This document shows, piece after piece, positions 42,879-51,900 of a DNA stretch of 64,000 bases. The stretch is taken from assembly GCA_020636075.1 (NCBI GenBank), contig JACJYO010000009.1, forward strand, positions 135,001-199,000, written 5' to 3'. The DNA comes from Lewinellaceae bacterium. Lineage in GTDB: Bacteria > Bacteroidota > Bacteroidia > Chitinophagales > Saprospiraceae. Each line of letters opens with the position of its first letter. Position 1 is the first letter of the stretch. The translations under genes were made by a program, and so were the position numbers. Below the pieces are notes generated by a model. That model ran no database searches. It was not told where the DNA came from and worked only from the letters and a program-made list of their open reading frames with translations.

Positions 42879-44744
42879 ATGTTCCCAACCTACGACGTCA
42901 TAGTAGTCGGTGCCGGTCATGCCGGTTGCGAAGCAGCAGTGGCCGCGGCCAATATGGGCTGTAAAGTCATGCTGGCCACGATGAACATGCAGACCATCGC
43001 CCAGATGAGCTGCAATCCTGCTATGGGCGGCGTAGCCAAGGGTCAGATCGTGCGCGAGGTGGATGCCTTGTGTGGCTATTCCGGCATTGTGACCGACCAC
43101 ACGATGGTGCAATTCCGGATGCTGAACAAATCCAAGGGACCGGCAATGTGGAGCCCGCGCGCGCAGAGCGACCGGATGCAGTTTGCCCGGTTGTGGCGGC
43201 AATTGTTGGAGAGCCATCCGAATATCGATTTCTGGCAGGAAATGGTCAATGGCCTGGTGGTGAAAGATGGCCGTGTGCAAGGTGTGCGCACCGGTATGGG
43301 GCTTGAAATTCCAGGCAAAGCCGTGGTGCTCACCAACGGAACCTTCCTGAACGGCATCATTCATATTGGTGAAAAACAGTTTGGCGGTGGCCGGGCCGGC
43401 GAAAGCGCTGCCCGCGGCATTACCGAGCAATTGGTGGAACTGGGGTTCGAGTCGGGTCGTATGAAAACCGGGACACCGCCCCGTGTCGATGGACGCACGA
43501 TCGATTTTTCCAAAATGGAAATACAACCCGGTGACGATCCGGTCAGCAAGTTTTCGTACACCGATACGCCACTGCTGACCGATCAGATGCCCTGCCACAT
43601 TACTTATACCAATCAAAAAGTACACGATATCCTGCGCACGGGTTTCGACCAGTCGCCTATGTTCAACGGGCGCATTCAGGGCGTTGGGCCGCGCTATTGC
43701 CCCAGTATCGAGGACAAAATCGATCGCTTCAGTGATAAGTCGTCGCACCAGCTCTTCGTAGAGCCGGAAGGCCGCGACACCTGCGAAATTTACATCAACG
43801 GCTTTTCGTCCTCCCTGCCGGAAGATGTGCAGTACAAAGCCTTGCGCGCGATTGCCGGACTGGGAAATGCCAAAATGTTCCGTCCTGGCTATGCGATCGA
43901 GTACGACTATTTTCCGCCGACCCAACTGCAGGTCACCCTGGAAACCAACCTGGTCAAAAACCTGTTTTTTGCCGGCCAGATCAACGGCACCACGGGTTAC
44001 GAGGAAGCGGCTTGTCAGGGCCTGATGGCCGGCCTGAACGCTGCGTTGGCCGTACACGAACAAGAGCCCCTGGTGCTCAAGCGCTCGGAGGCCTACATTG
44101 GCGTGCTCATCGATGATCTGGTGAATAAGGGTACCCAGGAGCCCTATCGCATGTTTACCAGCCGGGCCGAATACCGGATTTTGCTGCGGCAAGATAACGC
44201 CGACCTGCGCCTTACCCCCATCGCTCATCGCCTGGGCCTGGAGGGCGCCGACAAGCGTATGGACCGGGTGCGCGCCAAAGAAAAAGCCGCTGCCGAAATC
44301 GCTGCTTTTTTTCAAAATGCATCTGTAGCGCCGGACGACGTGAACGGCTACCTGGCTTCCGTCAACTCGGCGCCGATCAACCAAAAACTCAAACTCTACA
44401 ATATTCTCCTGCGTCCGCAAGTGAACATTGGTAGCCTGGCCCAGGCACTGCCTGAAGTGCAGCGGTTTCTGGTGCCATTCGATCAGGAGTTTGTCGAACT
44501 TGCCGAAATAAACATCAAGTATGACGGCTACATCCGCAAAGAGCAGGATATGGTGGATAAAATGAGCCGCCTGGAAGATGTGCACCTGCACGAAGATTTC
44601 AACTACGCCGCACTTACGGCACTCAGCGCCGAAGCCCGCGACAAACTTGCCCGGCAAAAACCCCGTACGATCGGGCAAGCCAGCCGGATATCCGGCGTGA
44701 GCCCGGCTGATGTCAGTGTGTTATTGGTGCATTTGGGGCGTTGA
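42879..44744 (+). CDS. mnmG: tRNA uridine-5-carboxymethylaminomethyl(34) synthesis enzyme MnmG
   Basis: 621 residues from ATG 42879; a longer in-frame start (42798) lies within the leader palindrome. FAD-binding GAGHAG is at residues 10-15 in YDVIVVGAGHAGCEAAVAAA. Signature stretches: QMSCNPAMGGVAKGQIVREV, GRMKTGTPPRVD and FFAGQINGTTGYEEAACQG. MnmG with MnmE modifies U34 of tRNA. The 3' end overlaps the facing trpCF by 24 bases. Confidence 0.97.
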   Translation: MFPTYDVIVVGAGHAGCEAAVAAANMGCKVMLATMNMQTIAQMSCNPAMGGVAKGQIVREVDALCGYSGIVTDHTMVQFRMLNKSKGPAMWSPRAQSDRMQFARLWRQLLESHPNIDFWQEMVNGLVVKDGRVQGVRTGMGLEIPGKAVVLTNGTFLNGIIHIGEKQFGGGRAGESAARGITEQLVELGFESGRMKTGTPPRVDGRTIDFSKMEIQPGDDPVSKFSYTDTPLLTDQMPCHITYTNQKVHDILRTGFDQSPMFNGRIQGVGPRYCPSIEDKIDRFSDKSSHQLFVEPEGRDTCEIYINGFSSSLPEDVQYKALRAIAGLGNAKMFRPGYAIEYDYFPPTQLQVTLETNLVKNLFFAGQINGTTGYEEAACQGLMAGLNAALAVHEQEPLVLKRSEAYIGVLIDDLVNKGTQEPYRMFTSRAEYRILLRQDNADLRLTPIAHRLGLEGADKRMDRVRAKEKAAAEIAAFFQNASVAPDDVNGYLASVNSAPINQKLKLYNILLRPQVNIGSLAQALPEVQRFLVPFDQEFVELAEINIKYDGYIRKEQDMVDKMSRLEDVHLHEDFNYAALTALSAEARDKLARQKPRTIGQASRISGVSPADVSVLLVHLGR

Positions 44745-46184
44745 GTGGGGGAGCTGGCTATTGGCTATTGGTTGCTGGTTAATTTCGCGCAGGCGCCTTT
44801 CGATTGCTTTAATTTTCTCCATATCTACTGCTCCGTCCGTTTCAATCCCGGAAGCAATATCCACCCCAATGCAGTTGGGAAATAAGGCGACCCGTTCCAG
44901 ATTGGTAGCGTTCATCCCGCCTGCCAAAAGAAATGGATAAGGAAAATTCACCGGAATAGTTGCATCGATCGGCTGCCCGCTACCGGGTACCGCACCGTCC
45001 AAAATAAACAGATCGACATCGGCGGCGTAGTTCTCCAACTGCTCCAGATCGGCAACCGCTTGCACCCGGCAAGCGAGCAAAACCTTTTGCTTCAGGCTGC
45101 GCACAAATTCCGGTGTAACATCCCCGGTATACAACTGCACCCGCCGAAACGGAAATCGTGCCAGCACCTCCCGGATCTCCGCCTCCGTATTTTTATAAAA
45201 AACCGCTACCGCGTGGGCGGGTAGTTCCCGGCCAGTCAGCAAATCGGGATCAATCTGACGCTGTGAAACTGGTGAAAAATTCAGTCCGACAAAATCGGCG
45301 ACCGATTGATTGAGCAAAGCCGGCGTGCGAATACCACAAGCTTTGAACAGCCGGTTCAATTTTGAATTGCCACCTACACCAAAATGGTGCGCCAATCCGC
45401 ACTCCGCACTCCGTATTCCGTACTCTGGCTGCGCCATCAGGCTAGTCCCGATCAAAAAACCATCAGCATTCCGGACAACCTGAAAATCCCGGTAATCCCG
45501 GATACCTGATTCGGCGACGACAAAACGGCCACGGGCTTGGCGGGCGAGCACATTGGTCCGGTTCAGTGCAGTTCGGAAAGTTTTCAGGTCCCGGTTGTTG
45601 ATGCCAAGCACGGGAAAATCCAGTTTTTGGACGCGGTCCAGTTCCGCCTGATCGTGCACTTCCACCAATACCCCCATGCCGAGTTGTTCAGCAGTTTTTT
45701 TCAAAAAAAGCAACTGCTCCGGGGGCAGCGCCGCGGCGATCAGTAAAATGATGTCGGCGCCATGTCGCCGGGCCAGGTAAATCTGAATCGGGTCGAGAAT
45801 AAAATCTTTTTGCAATAAAAGTGGTGCATTGGGTTGTTCAGGAGCATCGAGCGCCAGGGCTGTCGCTTGCAAGTCAGCATAACTGCCACCGAAAAATGTC
45901 GAATCGGTCAGCACCGAAATGGCAGCAGCCCCGGAATCGGCATAGCTTCGCACCTGCGTAGCAAGATCGATATGCTGATTGATCCAGCCTTCCGATGGGC
46001 TTTGGCGTTTGAATTCGGCAATGAAAAACGGTATGCCCCGCTTTTTATAGGCAGCCAGTTTTTCATAAAAACTGCGGTTGCCGGGCCGGGTAGTCCGACG
46101 TAATTCGTTCAGGTCGTATTGCTGATGGAATTGTGCAACCTCCTGTTTTTTTTGCCGGACAATCCGGTCCAAAATGTTTTCCAT
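44721..46184 (-). CDS. trpCF: Fused indole-3-glycerol-phosphate synthase / phosphoribosylanthranilate isomerase (TrpC-TrpF)
   Basis: 487 residues. TrpC part (1-~252): FFIAEFKRQSPSEGWINQHI, LLQKDFILDPIQIYLARRHG, VLGINNRDLKTFRTAL and VAESGIRDYRDFQVV. TrpF part (~265-470): NRLFKACGIRTPALLNQSVA, DFVGLNFSPVSQRQI, VDLFILDGAVPGSGQPID and LLAGGMNATNLERV. The linker at about 253-264 (PEYGIRSAECGL) is encoded by a dispersed repeat, and the last ~20 residues (NQQPIANSQLPHSTPQMHQ) by another repeat-like stretch. It catalyses two consecutive tryptophan steps. Three bases separate it from trpGD. Confidence 0.94.
   Translation of the reverse strand: MENILDRIVRQKKQEVAQFHQQYDLNELRRTTRPGNRSFYEKLAAYKKRGIPFFIAEFKRQSPSEGWINQHIDLATQVRSYADSGAAAISVLTDSTFFGGSYADLQATALALDAPEQPNAPLLLQKDFILDPIQIYLARRHGADIILLIAAALPPEQLLFLKKTAEQLGMGVLVEVHDQAELDRVQKLDFPVLGINNRDLKTFRTALNRTNVLARQARGRFVVAESGIRDYRDFQVVRNADGFLIGTSLMAQPEYGIRSAECGLAHHFGVGGNSKLNRLFKACGIRTPALLNQSVADFVGLNFSPVSQRQIDPDLLTGRELPAHAVAVFYKNTEAEIREVLARFPFRRVQLYTGDVTPEFVRSLKQKVLLACRVQAVADLEQLENYAADVDLFILDGAVPGSGQPIDATIPVNFPYPFLLAGGMNATNLERVALFPNCIGVDIASGIETDGAVDMEKIKAIERRLREINQQPIANSQLPHSTPQMHQ
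45394..45427. repeat. GGAGTGCGGA-type repeat inside trpCF
   Basis: On the coding strand the sequence reads GAGTACGGAATACGGAGTGC then GGAGTGCGGATT, encoding PEYGIRSAECGL. The same words form the repeat at 32020-32070 upstream of pssA. It lies exactly between the TrpC and TrpF domains and keeps the frame. Confidence 0.85.
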
Positions 46185-46187
46185 AAT

Positions 46188-47954
46188 CTAAGCCGGTTCA
46201 GCCGGAACCTGCCCGGCGGGTTCAAGTGCAGTTTTGTAGCGATCCAAAACAGCGCCCATCGCACCCTCGAAAATGTGTTTTTCCATTTTTCGGTAGGCGC
46301 CTTGCAAGGGCATTTCCTTAACAAAGCGGGTGAAAATGAACGCAGCATTCGCGGCCACCAGCTTGTAATGTTCCGTACTGGGAACACCTGCCAGCAAAGC
46401 CTGAGCAATGGCCAGTGACTGGGCGGGGTTGGCCGAACTGACTGCCTCGAAGGGCACCGCTTCCAGACCAAAATCTTGTGGCATGATCTCGTATTCCCGC
46501 CGCTCGCCTTCATGAAATTCAAGGATACGTGTCGGGGTGCACACCGAAATTTCATCCAGCCCGTCGTGGCTGCGGGCTACGATGAGATGTTCCCGTCCCA
46601 GTTCGATGCCGGTTTCAAAAAGTACAGGCATTAGCTCTGCAAAGGCGGTACCGATAAACTGCCGTTTGGGCTGCAGCGGATTGAGCAGAGGGCCCATGAC
46701 GTTGAAAACCGTCGGTACACCGATGCGCGCGCGTGTCGGGGCAAAGTGCCGGAATACCGGGTAAAAATCCGGAGCAAACAAAAAGGCCAGCTTGTTTTCC
46801 GCCAGGGTTTTTTCAGCGTTTACCGCTTCTCTCCGGATAGGTACTCCGAGTGCCTCCAGGAGATCAAAACTCCCGAATCGCCCTGCCGCGGCGCGGTTGC
46901 CGTGTTTGACAATGGGTAAACCACAGTGGGCGAGCAGCAAACTGGTCAGCGTGGAAGTGTTGATGCGCGGCAACCCTGAGCCGCCGGTGCCGCAGATGTC
47001 TACGGCCTGGTTTTCCCAGGCATGAATGCCTGGGCTAAGATCACGAATGCCTGGGCTAAGATCACGAATGCTTGGGCTAAGATCACGAATGCCTGAACTA
47101 TTATATTTTGAGTTGACAACACCAATATTTTGAACAGGGGAAACATTTTCCCCGTTCTCAGCCCAGGCATTCATGCCTGGGAAAAGGAGTTGGATAAATT
47201 CCTTAAGCGCCCCGGGATTGCGCAGGTGCAGGCTGAGCCCTACGAGCAGGATTTGTTTTTGATCGTCAGAAAATTGGGCCTCTTCAACGGCTTTCAAAAA
47301 GTTGCGCAACAGATTCTGTTCAACCCTGGCCCCGGCTTGCAAGGCTTGCGTAAGGCTGTGATAAATGCGGTTGCCGGCCGACAACCGGCCGGCGACTACG
47401 TTGCGCAGCAGCCGCATCCCGGCATCATTGGTCATGCTCAACACAGACTCCGGATGGAACTGAATGCCTTCAATCGGCAGGCGTTTGTGCCGGACGGCCA
47501 TCACGGTTCCGTCGGCTGCGCGCGCACTTACTTCCAATTCCGGTGGGATGTCTTTTGCCGCCCAGGAGTGGTACCGCGCTACCCGGATATCGGGTTCGAG
47601 CCCGGTGAACACGCTGCGCCCGTCGTGGCTCACCGGCATGGATTTTCCGTGCACCGGCGCAATGTTTTCCAGGCTGCCGCCAAAAAACTCGACCAGGGCC
47701 TGATGGCCCAAACAAACACCGAGGATAGGCTTTTCGCGATAAAACCGGGCAATGATCTGCATTAAATTTCCGGCGTGCTGCGGAATGGAAGGTCCGGGCG
47801 ACAAGACCAGCAAGTCAAAATGCTCCCGGGCCAGTGCCTCCGGTTCTACAGTATTCCGGTACACCTTGACCCGGCAGCCGAGCAGGCGGAAAAAGTCTGC
47901 CAGATTGTAGGTGAACGAATCAAAATTGTCGAGCAAAAGAATATCGCGATACAT
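46188..47954 (-). CDS. trpGD: Fused anthranilate synthase glutaminase / anthranilate phosphoribosyltransferase (TrpG-TrpD) with repeat insertion
   Basis: 588 residues. The TrpG part (1-~190) is a class I glutamine amidotransferase with nucleophile Cys in ILGVCLGHQALVEFFGG and the closing HPES in GIQFHPESVLS. TrpD (from ~195): VDICGTGGSGLPRINTST, IVKHGNRAAAGRFGSFD. Residues ~258-313 (FPGMNAWAENGENV to DLSPGIHAWENQ) do not belong to TrpD; they are encoded by palindromes and tandem repeats at 47015-47181 just before VDICGTGG. trpE is not in this window. trpCF follows after three bases. A TrpR-like site lies in the leader. Confidence 0.93.
   Translation of the reverse strand: MYRDILLLDNFDSFTYNLADFFRLLGCRVKVYRNTVEPEALAREHFDLLVLSPGPSIPQHAGNLMQIIARFYREKPILGVCLGHQALVEFFGGSLENIAPVHGKSMPVSHDGRSVFTGLEPDIRVARYHSWAAKDIPPELEVSARAADGTVMAVRHKRLPIEGIQFHPESVLSMTNDAGMRLLRNVVAGRLSAGNRIYHSLTQALQAGARVEQNLLRNFLKAVEEAQFSDDQKQILLVGLSLHLRNPGALKEFIQLLFPGMNAWAENGENVSPVQNIGVVNSKYNSSGIRDLSPSIRDLSPGIRDLSPGIHAWENQAVDICGTGGSGLPRINTSTLTSLLLAHCGLPIVKHGNRAAAGRFGSFDLLEALGVPIRREAVNAEKTLAENKLAFLFAPDFYPVFRHFAPTRARIGVPTVFNVMGPLLNPLQPKRQFIGTAFAELMPVLFETGIELGREHLIVARSHDGLDEISVCTPTRILEFHEGERREYEIMPQDFGLEAVPFEAVSSANPAQSLAIAQALLAGVPSTEHYKLVAANAAFIFTRFVKEMPLQGAYRKMEKHIFEGAMGAVLDRYKTALEPAGQVPAEPA
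47015..47181. repeat. CCCAGGCAT palindromes and 21-bp tandem repeats inside trpGD
   Basis: Two palindromes of the form CCCAGGCATnnATGCCTGGG (47015-47034 and 47162-47181) flank the region. From 47024, a 21-base unit GAATGCCTGGGCTAAGATCA(C) is repeated three times (one with a T change), plus a partial copy. The region is in frame and adds about 56 residues. The palindrome matches the core of the one at 60213-60242. Confidence 0.93.
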
Positions 47955-47967
47955 GTTTAATTATATT

Positions 47968-47997
47968 TTGCATTACCGTACTAGTGCAATGATGCAA
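47968..47997 (-). promoter_or_regulatory. Possible trp operator-like palindrome in the trpGD leader
   Basis: The stretch is bounded by TTGCAT and ATGCAA and contains, on the minus strand, GCACTAGTACGG. ACTAGTACG is identical to one half of the Escherichia coli trp operator. It lies between a -10-like TAAATCTTTG (minus strand, 47995-48004) and the start codon. TrpR is not a usual Bacteroidota regulator, so the match may be chance. Confidence 0.3.
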
Positions 47998-48129
47998 AGA
48001 TTTAAAGAAAACGGCAGACCGGCAAGTTTGCCGGAGATTTTTTAAGTCTTTGCAGTTATAAATTTTCGGGTAAATCGTTAGCGGTAGCCGAACAATTACC
48101 AGCCAGGTTCTTAAACGCGGCAGAAGTTG

Positions 48130-48137
48130 TATTTTCG
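48130..48137 (+). promoter_or_regulatory. -10 box of the LysE-type gene
   Basis: TATTTTCG, one base off TAnnTTTG, 26 bases before the start at 48163. Confidence 0.45.
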
Positions 48138-48162
48138 CCGCTCGCAATCCCCACCTTTGCTT

Positions 48163-48840
48163 ATGCTTTTGGAAGGCGCACTATTAGGACTGTCGCTGAG
48201 TTTCATGGTTGGCCCGTTGTTATTTGCCATAGTGCAGGCCAGTTTGGAGCGCGGTTTTCGCGCCGGTTTTGCGTTAGCAGCCGGTATCTGGACGAGCGAT
48301 ATCCTGTACATTACCCTGGTTTATCACGGTGTAGATGCGTTGGCTACCTTGACGGCTTTGCCGCATTTTCGGCTATGGGCCGGCTTGCTGGGCGGTGCCG
48401 TGTTGGTGATTTTTGGCCTTGGGGCGTTTTTGCAACGGCGTTTGCCCAACACCGATACCCACCACACCACTGCCGACCGGGTACTCGATGTGCTGGATGG
48501 CCCTGAAGCGCCGGGAGTGGAGCACAACTGGATGCGTTGGGGGTACCCCGGCTATTGGATACGGGGATTTTTGCTGAACACCATCAACCCGTTTACTGTT
48601 TTCTTCTGGCTCGGGATTGCCAGTGCGGTGATCGTTCCCAATCAATGGACACCTAATGAAACCCTTGGCTTCTTTACGGGCATGTTGATTACCCTGATCG
48701 CTACAGATACCTTGAAAGCCTATGCCGCCAAACGTGTCCGGCATTTTCTAACCCCAAAGCATACGCGTTGGGTACAACGCGGTATCGGACTTACCCTCTT
48801 GGTTTTTGGATTGGTACTCGTAATCCGGGTGTTGATTTGA
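48163..48840 (+). CDS. LysE family translocator
   Basis: 225 residues from ATG 48163, which lies after the -10 box; a frame from 48127 would place the promoter inside the gene. Six membrane helices. The start LLEGALLGLSLSFMVGPLLF and the middle IRGFLLNTINPFTVFFWLGI (with the conserved N-P) are typical of LysE/RhtB exporters, which export amino acids. Substrate unknown. It is divergent from the trp operon, so amino-acid export is at least consistent in place. Confidence 0.9.
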   Translation: MLLEGALLGLSLSFMVGPLLFAIVQASLERGFRAGFALAAGIWTSDILYITLVYHGVDALATLTALPHFRLWAGLLGGAVLVIFGLGAFLQRRLPNTDTHHTTADRVLDVLDGPEAPGVEHNWMRWGYPGYWIRGFLLNTINPFTVFFWLGIASAVIVPNQWTPNETLGFFTGMLITLIATDTLKAYAAKRVRHFLTPKHTRWVQRGIGLTLLVFGLVLVIRVLI

Positions 48841-48971
48841 AAACAGTGTAGCTTTCTACGTCAGTATTAGCAAACGTTAATAAAAAGGGCGTTTTCACGG
48901 CCAAAAGCCGGATTTTTGTTGTTCGCCTGTACATTCAGCAATTCATGTATTTTTCAAAAAAACAGTTTCTC

Positions 48972-51900
48972 ATGCGCCAAGTCTACCTTCTGCTTTGCTT
49001 AACCGGGTTCTTAACCGGGCTTTCCGCCCAAAACAGCACGCCGTTCTGGGAACCGGTTTCCGTTGCCCAGATTGCCTTGCCGGAAGGCGCTACCCCCAGT
49101 TTCAATCCCGTAAAATTTCAGGCATACGACCTGCGCTACGATGCCCTGGCCCAGCGGTTGGCTCAGGCGCCAATGGAGTTTACGGAAGCGGCAGACCGCA
49201 CCCCCCTGCGGGTTGAATTGCCTTCGGCAGACGGCACGATCCGGGAGTTCAAAGTCTGGGAATCGCCGATCATGGCGCCGGAACTGGCGGCCCGCTACCC
49301 CGGTATCCGGAACTTTGCCGGCATTGCAACCGATGGCTCCGGCGCTACGGTCCGCATGGGTACTACCTACCAGGGTTTTCACGCTTTTCAGTTTGAAAAG
49401 GACGGTAGTGTGCAGTCGATACGCCCCTACGCAATGGGGCAAACGCGCTACTACCTGGCGTATAAATTGTCGGATTTGCCGAAAGAAAGCAACCAGGTTG
49501 GGGGCATTCTATGCGGCGTAGAGGCGGATGACCAACACGCCATACCCCTTGAACAACAGTTGAAGCCCGGGAAGGTTACCGACCGGGGCAGTGCACTGGT
49601 CACGCTGAAAACCTACACGATTGCCATTTCGGCCCGTGGCGAATATTCCCAGTTTTTTGGCGGCACCAAGCCGCTGGTTTTGTCGGCCATCAATACGGCG
49701 CTCAATTATATTGTTGCGATTCAGGAGCGCGATTTCAGCCTGCGCCTGATCCTGCACCCTATGAACGATCAGATTATCTTTCTGGACCCCAACACAGATC
49801 CGTTTTCCGGGAATACGGTTGGGGAGTGGATGAGTCAGAACCCCGCAGCAATCGATTCTATTTTGCCCAACAGCAGCTACGATGTCGGGCACGTTTTTTC
49901 CCGGTACATCGTCGGCGACCAGGTTGGAGTGGTGAGCGGTCGCGCCTGTAACAGCGGTAACAAAGCGCGGGGTGCCTCTTCGGCCCAGAACCCGCAAACG
50001 GAATATTTTTACCTGGTTGCCGCGCATGAATTCGGCCATCAGCTTGACGCCAGCCATACCTGGGCGAACTGCCCGAACGTTGATATGCAAATTGCCCCTG
50101 CCACGGCTTTCGAGCCCGGCAGCGGCAGCACGATTATGTCGTACGCAGGTTCGTGCATCGACAACAATGTGCAAAACGACAACGATACGTACTACCACAT
50201 CGGCAGTATTATTCAGGCGCAGACCTTCATGTGGCAGGGCAGCGGCGCCACTTGCGGTGGCTCCATTCAAACCAACAACAATGCGCCGGAAGTAGAAATT
50301 GTCAGCCCAAATAATGTGGTTATTCCGGCTAATACCCCCTTTCGCCTCACTGCAGCCGGTACGGATGCCGATGGCGACAACCTGAATTACTGCTGGGAGC
50401 AGTATGATACCGACCCCGGCAAGTATACCCTTGGCATGCCGCAAGGCAATGCGCCGGCGTTCCGCTCCTACATCTTCAGTCCATCACCGACGCGGTACTT
50501 CCCCAACCTGGCCGACCTGGCTGCCAACAAAGCCACTACTGTGGAAGTATTGCCCACCTACAACCGCAACCTGAAATTCCGGGTGACCGTGCGCGACAGA
50601 ACGACAGGCGCCGGGGGCCAGGCCTGGAAGGAAATTTCAATTGCTCCCCGCGTCACTGCCGGCCCTTTCAGGGTAACTTATCCCAACAATGCCGGCGTCA
50701 GCTGGTGGCCGGGCGAGTATCAAACGGTTACCTGGGATGTGGCCAATACTAATATCAGCCCGGTGAACAGCCAACGCGTAAACATTAAACTGAGCATAAA
50801 CGGCGGCCAAAGTTTCCCGATCACGCTGGCTTCCAATGTCCTCAACCAGGGGCGTTATTGCGTCAAAGTGCCAAACAATCCCACAACAATGGGCCGCATT
50901 ATGGTGGAAGCCGCCGACAACGTGTTTTTTGATATTTCCAACAACAACATCAGTATTCAATCGGCCGCTCAGCCTGATATCAGTTTCTGCGCTTCCTCGG
51001 TGTACGATACCATTTGCCTCCCGCTCCAGTACAGTACGGTGATCAGCACGGCCTCAACGGCCGGCTTCAGCGACCCGATTACGCTGGCTGTTGAAGGTTT
51101 GCCAAATGGTGTGACGGCTTCGCTAAACCCCAACCCGGTGGTACCCGGAAATGATGTGGTGCTGACGCTCGATATTCCGGCAAATCAGCCGGAGTTGATT
51201 TTGAATTACAAAGTGAAAGGCACTGCGGGTGCATTAACGGACTCTACGACCAACACGCTTTGGATTATCCAAAATGACTTTTCTCCCCTGACGGCTCTCA
51301 AGCCGGCTGACGGCGCCGGTGGCCAGGTTCGCCTGCCAACCTTGCAGTGGACAACAGTGGGCGCCGCTACCTACCAGGTTGAACTGGCTTCCAGCCCTTC
51401 ATTTGCAGCGCCGACGATTGTTGCTTCGGCGTCCAATATTGCGGTGGACAGTTTTGCTGTAACCACGCAGTTGAACGAAGGCGCTATTTATTACTGGCGT
51501 TTCCGCCCAACCAATGCCTGCGGCGTTGGCGACTGGGTAGGGCCATTTGCCTTTGCTACGGGGCTTAATGTTTGTGCAACTTATGTATCGACGGATGTTC
51601 CCAAACCCATTACTCCAAATGCTGTAACAACGGTTGAATCCAAGATAAACCTTCCGGCCGGCGGCGTGGTGAGCGGGGTGAAAATTACCCGTATTCAGGG
51701 CAACCACGCCTTTTTCAGGGATCTTGAAATGCGGCTAATCAGTCCGGCAGGAACCGATGTTTTGTTGTTTACCACGAAATGCGGCGGCGTGAGTGCCAAC
51801 TTCAACTTTGGCTTCGACGATGCCAGTCCGACTGCCTTTGCCTGCCCACCCAACAATACCGGCGTTTTGTTTAAACCGGAAAACAGCCTTGGCGCCATGA

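Noticed and set aside
42843..44678. 611-codon frame antisense to mnmG
   Set aside because: Shadow of a strongly conserved gene; no domain recognised.
47024..47096. Short tandem repeats that might suggest a CRISPR array
   Set aside because: Units are contiguous 21-mers without unique spacers and lie in frame within trpGD; no cas genes are present.
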